64,000 nt of DNA from Streptomyces sp. B21-083 (GTDB taxonomy: Bacteria > Actinomycetota > Actinomycetes > Streptomycetales > Streptomycetaceae): NCBI RefSeq assembly GCF_036898825.1, contig NZ_JARUND010000001.1:4960001-5024000 (forward strand). The letters run 5' to 3'. The position numbers and the translations under genes were made by a program. Positions 60,052 through 64,000 of the stretch are shown here, piece by piece (position 1 is the first letter of the stretch; each line of letters starts with the position of its first letter). The notes below the pieces were generated by a model. The model saw only the letters and a program-made list of their open reading frames with translations. It was not told where the DNA came from and did no database searches.

Positions 60052-61487
60052 GGTCGGACCACCTGGGTCATCTCGGCGTCGGGGCTGGGGGCCGGTGCGG
60101 GTGCGGGACGGCGTGCGGTGTCGCTGATTCTGAGCAGGATGGCGATGAGGGCCCAGTTGGCGATGACGGAGGAGCCACCGGCGGCGAGGAACGGCATCGT
60201 CATACCGGTCAGCGGGATCAGGCCCATGACGCCGCCGGCGACGACGAAGACCTGGAGTGCGAAGGCGCCGGACAGGCCGATGGCCAGCAGCTTCCCGAAG
60301 GGGTCGCGGGCGGCGAGGGCGGTGCGGACGCCGCGTTCCACGACCAGACCGTAGATGAGCAGGATCGCCATGACGCCGGCCAGGCCGAGTTCCTCGCCGA
60401 AGGTGGCGAGGATGAAGTCGGAGTTGGCGGCGAAGCCGATGAGGTCGGAGTTGCCCTGGCCGAGCCCGGTACCGAGGGTGCCGCCGGAGCCGAAGGCCCA
60501 CAGGGCCTGCATGGACTGCATGGTGTGGCCCTGGACCCCCTTCAGGCTGAGGAGGTACTCGTTCATCGGGTCGAGCCAGGCCTGGACGCGCTGCTGGACG
60601 TGCGACTCGAAGCTGGCGACGCCGACCGCGCCGGCCGCCGACATCAGCAGACCGAAGACGATCCAGCTGGTCCGCTCGGTGGCGACGTACAGCATGATGA
60701 TGAACATTCCGAAGAACAGCAGCGACGTACCGAGGTCGGTCTCGAAGACCAGGATCAGGATCGAGATGATCCAGACGACGATGATCGGTCCGAGGTCGCG
60801 GCCGCGGGGCAGGTACAGGCCCATGAAGCGGCGACTGGCGAGGGCGAGTGCGTCGCGTTTCACCATCAGGTAGCCGGCGAAGAAGATCGCAAGGGCGATC
60901 TTCGCGAACTCACCGGGCTGGACGCTGCCCAGGCCCGGGATCCTGATCCAGATCTTGGCGCCGAAGTTGTCGAAGCCGAGGCCCGGGACCAGCGGCAGGA
61001 CCAGCAGGACCACGGCTCCGGCCATGGAGATGTAGGTGTAGCGCTGGAGGATGCGGTGGTCCTTGAGGAAGACCAGCACCGCCACGAACAGGGCGACGCC
61101 CAGTGCGGAGTTCAGCAGCTGGCGAGGAGCTGATTCGACGTAGTTGGGGAGTTGCTGAAGCCGCTTCGACTGGTCGAGTCGCCAGATGACGACCAGGCCG
61201 ATGCCGTTGAGCAGTGTGGCCAGGGGCAGCAGCAGGGGGTCGGCGTACGGGGCGAACTTGCGTACGACGAGGTGGCCGACGCCGGCGATCAGGCCGAGGC
61301 CGAGGCCGTAGCTGAGGAGGCCCGCGGGGATCTTGTCGTCGATGGCCAGGCCCACGTTGACGTAGGCGAAGACGGGGATGACGACGGCGAACACCAGGAG
61401 TGCCAGTTCGGTGTTGCGGCGGCTTGGAGTGCCGATCGCGCCGATCGTGGACGTGTGGTGCTGTGAGTTGTTGGTTGTACTGCTCAT
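60048..61487 (-). CDS. rodA: SEDS glycosyltransferase RodA/FtsW family
   Basis: 479-residue membrane protein with about 12 segments that polymerises lipid II. SEDS signature segments GSGGTLGTGLGQGNSDL and FAKIALAIFFAGYL are visible, together with the catalytic-loop Asp region. Paired with PbpA; pstP precedes it with 27 bases between. Confidence 0.94.
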   Translation of the reverse strand: MSSTTNNSQHHTSTIGAIGTPSRRNTELALLVFAVVIPVFAYVNVGLAIDDKIPAGLLSYGLGLGLIAGVGHLVVRKFAPYADPLLLPLATLLNGIGLVVIWRLDQSKRLQQLPNYVESAPRQLLNSALGVALFVAVLVFLKDHRILQRYTYISMAGAVVLLVLPLVPGLGFDNFGAKIWIRIPGLGSVQPGEFAKIALAIFFAGYLMVKRDALALASRRFMGLYLPRGRDLGPIIVVWIISILILVFETDLGTSLLFFGMFIIMLYVATERTSWIVFGLLMSAAGAVGVASFESHVQQRVQAWLDPMNEYLLSLKGVQGHTMQSMQALWAFGSGGTLGTGLGQGNSDLIGFAANSDFILATFGEELGLAGVMAILLIYGLVVERGVRTALAARDPFGKLLAIGLSGAFALQVFVVAGGVMGLIPLTGMTMPFLAAGGSSVIANWALIAILLRISDTARRPAPAPAPSPDAEMTQVVRP

Positions 61488-61514
61488 CGTATGAAGTGGC
61501 CCCTCACGGCTTGC

Positions 61515-63089
61515 CTACTGCTTACCGCACAGCGAGACCAGCTTCTGCTCTTCCTCGGAGAGGCTGGGGCCGGGTGTGGGAGTGGGTGCGGTTGTGGACG
61601 GAGACGCCGATCCGGACGGCGTCGGGCTGGGCGTTGCCTTGGACGCGGCGGCGGTACGGGTGGTTCCCGTGGTGCCTCCTGCCTCGCCCTCGCCGGTCTT
61701 GGCGTTGTTCGCGTTGTCGGCCGCGCGCCGTGCTTCCTGCTTCTTGCATGCGGAGGCCTGGGTGGCCAGCTCGGAGATCTTCGACTGGGCGTCCTTGAGG
61801 CCGCCCTCCGTGATGGTCCCCTTGACCTGCTTCTGCTGGTAGGTGGGCAGGTACTTGAGTTCGATCTCGGGGTGGTCCTTCTCGACCTTCGAGAGCGAGA
61901 CCCAGGCCAGGTCCTGGTTGATGCCCCGGTACAGCGCCACGTGCTCGTCGCTGGCACCGACGTAGTACTGCGTCTGCGTCCAGCGGTAGCCGCCGTAGAG
62001 GCCGCCGCCGATGACGGCGAGGGCGAGGGTGATGTAGAGGGTTCTCTTGAACCACCTGCGGCCGGCGCCGGGTTTGACGAAGTCGTCGTCGGTGTAGCCG
62101 CCGAAGCCGCCGGTCTGGATGTAGCCGGTGGTGTCGCCGGAGCCGGGCGGGCCGAACTCGCCGTTCCCGCCGCCGTGCGCGGGCCGCTGCCGGCCGAGCC
62201 CGGAGGCGCGTCCGGCCGGGGTCTGCATGGCGCCGCCGTCGTGCATGTGGTGCTGGTTGTGCTGGTTCTCGGCGACCGCGCCGACCACGACGGGTACGTC
62301 GGACAGCTGCCCGGCGAGGGTGTCACCGGTGTCGAGGTCCAGGACGTCGGCGATGATCACGGTGATGTTGTCGGGACCGCCGCCGCGCAACGCCAGCTCG
62401 ATGAGCTGCTGCACGGTCTCCTGGGGGCCCTGGTAGCTGGCGAGCGTGTCCTCCATGGTCTGGTGGGACACGACCCCGCTCAGGCCGTCGGAGCAGATCA
62501 GGTACCGGTCGCCGGCCCGGACCTCCCGGATGGAGAGGTCTGGCTCGACATGGTCGCCGCTGCCCAGTGCGCGCATGAGGAGCGAACGCTGCGGGTGGGT
62601 GGTGGCCTCTTCCTCGGTGATGCGTCCCTCGTCGACGAGGCGCTGCACCCAGGTGTGGTCCTGCGTGATCTGGGTGAGGACGCCGTCGCGGAGGAGGTAC
62701 GCACGCGAGTCGCCCACGTGTACGAGGCCGAGGCGCTGGCCCGTCCACAGGAGGGCGGTGAGCGTGGTGCCCATGCCCTCCAGCTGGGGGTCCTCCTCGA
62801 CCATCATCCGGAGCTGGTCGTTGGCCCGCTGCACGGCGGTGCCGAGCGAGGTGAGGATGTCGGAGCCGGGGACGTCGTCGTCGAGGGCGACGATGGTGGA
62901 GATCACCTCTGAGGAGGCGACCTCACCGGCGGCCTGGCCACCCATGCCGTCGGCGATCGCGAGGAGGCGGGGACCGGCGTAGCCGGAGTCCTCGTTGCCC
63001 TCGCGGATCATGCCTTTGTGCGATCCGGCGGCGAAGCGCAGTGACAGACTCATGCGCACCTCGCCCGTCGGCTCCGGGTACATCCGCAC
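61515..63089 (-). CDS. pstP: PP2C-family Ser/Thr phosphatase
   Basis: 524-residue membrane phosphatase. PP2C domain (about 15-255) with GNEDSG, ADGMGG, HVGDSRAYL, SDGLSGV and GGPDN, all metal-binding Asp present. A linker, one membrane segment (LYITLALAVIGGGLYGG) and a C-terminal extracytoplasmic part rich in Thr/Pro/Ser follow. It dephosphorylates PknB and its targets. I chose the GTG at 63089 because GGAGG lies 9 bases upstream; the ATG at 63053 (MSLSLRF) is a common alternative. Confidence 0.93.
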   Translation of the reverse strand: MRMYPEPTGEVRMSLSLRFAAGSHKGMIREGNEDSGYAGPRLLAIADGMGGQAAGEVASSEVISTIVALDDDVPGSDILTSLGTAVQRANDQLRMMVEEDPQLEGMGTTLTALLWTGQRLGLVHVGDSRAYLLRDGVLTQITQDHTWVQRLVDEGRITEEEATTHPQRSLLMRALGSGDHVEPDLSIREVRAGDRYLICSDGLSGVVSHQTMEDTLASYQGPQETVQQLIELALRGGGPDNITVIIADVLDLDTGDTLAGQLSDVPVVVGAVAENQHNQHHMHDGGAMQTPAGRASGLGRQRPAHGGGNGEFGPPGSGDTTGYIQTGGFGGYTDDDFVKPGAGRRWFKRTLYITLALAVIGGGLYGGYRWTQTQYYVGASDEHVALYRGINQDLAWVSLSKVEKDHPEIELKYLPTYQQKQVKGTITEGGLKDAQSKISELATQASACKKQEARRAADNANNAKTGEGEAGGTTGTTRTAAASKATPSPTPSGSASPSTTAPTPTPGPSLSEEEQKLVSLCGKQ

Positions 63090-63181
63090 GGTGCCCACCC
63101 TCCGGTCGGGAGCGCGCCGGGGCCCTTCGCGTGGACCGCCGCCGCGTGCTCGCTCCGCTCGCGCCTATTCATGATGTAGCA

Positions 63182-63703
63182 CTACTTCCGCAGCTCGATG
63201 ACGGTCTTGCCGATGCGGATCGGCGCGCCCAGCGGAATCGGCGTGGGAGTCGTCAGCCGGGTCCGGTCGAGATAGGTGCCGTTGGTGGACCCGAGGTCCT
63301 CGACGATCCACTGGCCGTCGCGGTCCGGGTAGATCCTGGCATGCCTGCTGGAGGCGTAGTCGTCGTCCAGCACGATGGTCGAGTCATGGGCCCGGCCGAG
63401 CGTGACCGTCTGTCCCTGGAGGGCGACGGTGGTGCCCGTCAGTGTGCCCTCGGAGACGACCAGTTTGCTGGGGGCGCCCCTGCGCTGCCTGCCGCCGCCG
63501 GACGGCTGCTGCTGGCGCTGCTGCGGGGGCGCGGCGGTCTGTCTGGCGGCCTGCTGCTGGCGGCCGCTGTCACGCCTCGACCCGCGCTGGGTGACACGCG
63601 TACCGAACAGATCGCTGCGGATGACCTGCACGGCCACGATCACGAACAGCCACAGTACGGCCAGGAAACCCAGCCGCATGACCGTGAGGGTCAGCTCTGA
63701 CAT
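63182..63703 (-). CDS. fhaB: FHA domain protein FhaB
   Basis: 173 residues: N-terminal membrane segment (LGFLAVLWLFVIVAVQVI), Gln/Arg-rich linker, and C-terminal FHA domain (about 90-170) with LGRAHDSTIVLDDDYASSRHARI and LGSTNGTYLD, the phosphothreonine-binding residues. Recruits phosphorylated partners of PknB to the membrane. ATG at 63703. Confidence 0.94.
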   Translation of the reverse strand: MSELTLTVMRLGFLAVLWLFVIVAVQVIRSDLFGTRVTQRGSRRDSGRQQQAARQTAAPPQQRQQQPSGGGRQRRGAPSKLVVSEGTLTGTTVALQGQTVTLGRAHDSTIVLDDDYASSRHARIYPDRDGQWIVEDLGSTNGTYLDRTRLTTPTPIPLGAPIRIGKTVIELRK

Positions 63704-63713
63704 TGCCCCCGCT

Positions 63714-64000
63714 TCACCCTTCGGCTTGCCGGTAAATGATGGTGGTGCTGCCCACGACGATCCGGGAGCCGTCGCGGAGCGTAGCGCGGGTGGTGTGTGT
63801 CCCGTCCACCACGATGCCGTTGGTGGACCCGAGATCCTGGATCGTCGGGGGTGTTCCGGGGCGGATCTCACAGTGCCGGCGCGAGACGCCGGGGTCGTCG
63901 ATCCGCACGTCGGCCTCGGTGCTGCGGCCCAGTACGAGTGTCGGGCCGGAGATCTGGTGGCGGGCGCCGTTGATCTCGACCCAGCACCGCATCCGGTTCG
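63714..64000 (-). CDS. fhaA: FHA domain protein FhaA (3' part, cut by window end)
   Basis: The last 95 codons of a gene that continues beyond the window. It shows a complete FHA domain: LVLGRSTEADVRIDDPGVSRRHCEI and DLGSTNGIVVDG. By position it should carry the DUF3662 (FhaA N-terminal) domain upstream, which is outside the window. FhaA binds the phosphorylated pseudokinase linked to MurJ in mycobacteria. fhaB starts 11 bases after its stop. Confidence 0.9.
   Translation of the reverse strand, partial: NRMRCWVEINGARHQISGPTLVLGRSTEADVRIDDPGVSRRHCEIRPGTPPTIQDLGSTNGIVVDGTHTTRATLRDGSRIVVGSTTIIYRQAEG

Overview
The window is the replication-origin region of a Streptomyces-type actinomycete chromosome. 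The evidence is very high G+C, many GTG starts, oriC between dnaA and dnaN with dozens of DnaA-box-like 9-mers, ten perfect copies of the Streptomyces parS sequence (GTTTCACGTGAAAC), and the gene order rpmH-rnpA-yidD-yidC-khpB-rsmG-parA-parB on one side of oriC and dnaN-gnd-recF-dciA-gyrB-gyrA on the other. No biosynthetic cluster, CRISPR array, intact phage or intact IS was seen.

Layout. 1-3011 (minus): start of a probable membrane glycosyltransferase gene and a bifunctional class A PBP. 3314-5207: PadR regulator with a palindromic operator, then inositol-phosphate synthase. 5314-8716: MFS transporter, an LppU/SCO3897-like protein, and CCA-adding enzyme facing them across a palindrome with parS at its centre. 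8936-18543 (plus): a large exported protein, MurJ, a pseudokinase, SigM, its anti-sigma factor, and trxB-trxA behind a SigR-type promoter. 18624-25619 (minus): acetyltransferase, parA-parB, rsmG, and khpB-yidC-yidD-rnpA-rpmH (rpmH is only 45 codons). 26006-38787 (plus): dnaA, oriC, dnaN, gnd, recF, dciA, gyrB, gyrA and a DUF3566 membrane protein.

38920-47424 is the least conserved part. It holds tRNA-Ile(GAT) followed by a frameshifted tyrosine-recombinase relic, a small secreted SH3-like protein, and a second copy of the tRNA-end/terminator/integrase-end module. Beyond that come an SPW protein, a DLW-39 peptide, a secreted membrane-anchored protein, a Ser/Thr kinase, an HTH regulator, tRNA-Ala(TGC) and a frameshifted membrane-protein gene. 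47563-56335: DUF5324 protein, cyclophilin, rhomboid protease, CrgA, DUF881 protein, three class E sortases with pabA between them, and an Mrr-like nuclease between two perfect hairpins. 56407-64000 (minus): the actinobacterial growth and division cluster fhaA-fhaB-pstP-rodA-pbpA-pknB.

Working together: DnaA/oriC/DnaN/gyrase initiate and support replication, ParA/ParB act on the parS sites to segregate origins, and the peptidoglycan genes (PBPs, MurJ, RodA, PknB, PstP, FHA proteins, CrgA, sortases) drive polar growth and sporulation septation. The most interesting sequence signals are regulatory rather than new genes: parS sites fused to terminators, paired parS sites, DnaA boxes immediately upstream of parA, and a nested palindrome carrying DnaA boxes 22 kb from oriC. 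I did not find a clearly new multi-gene system.
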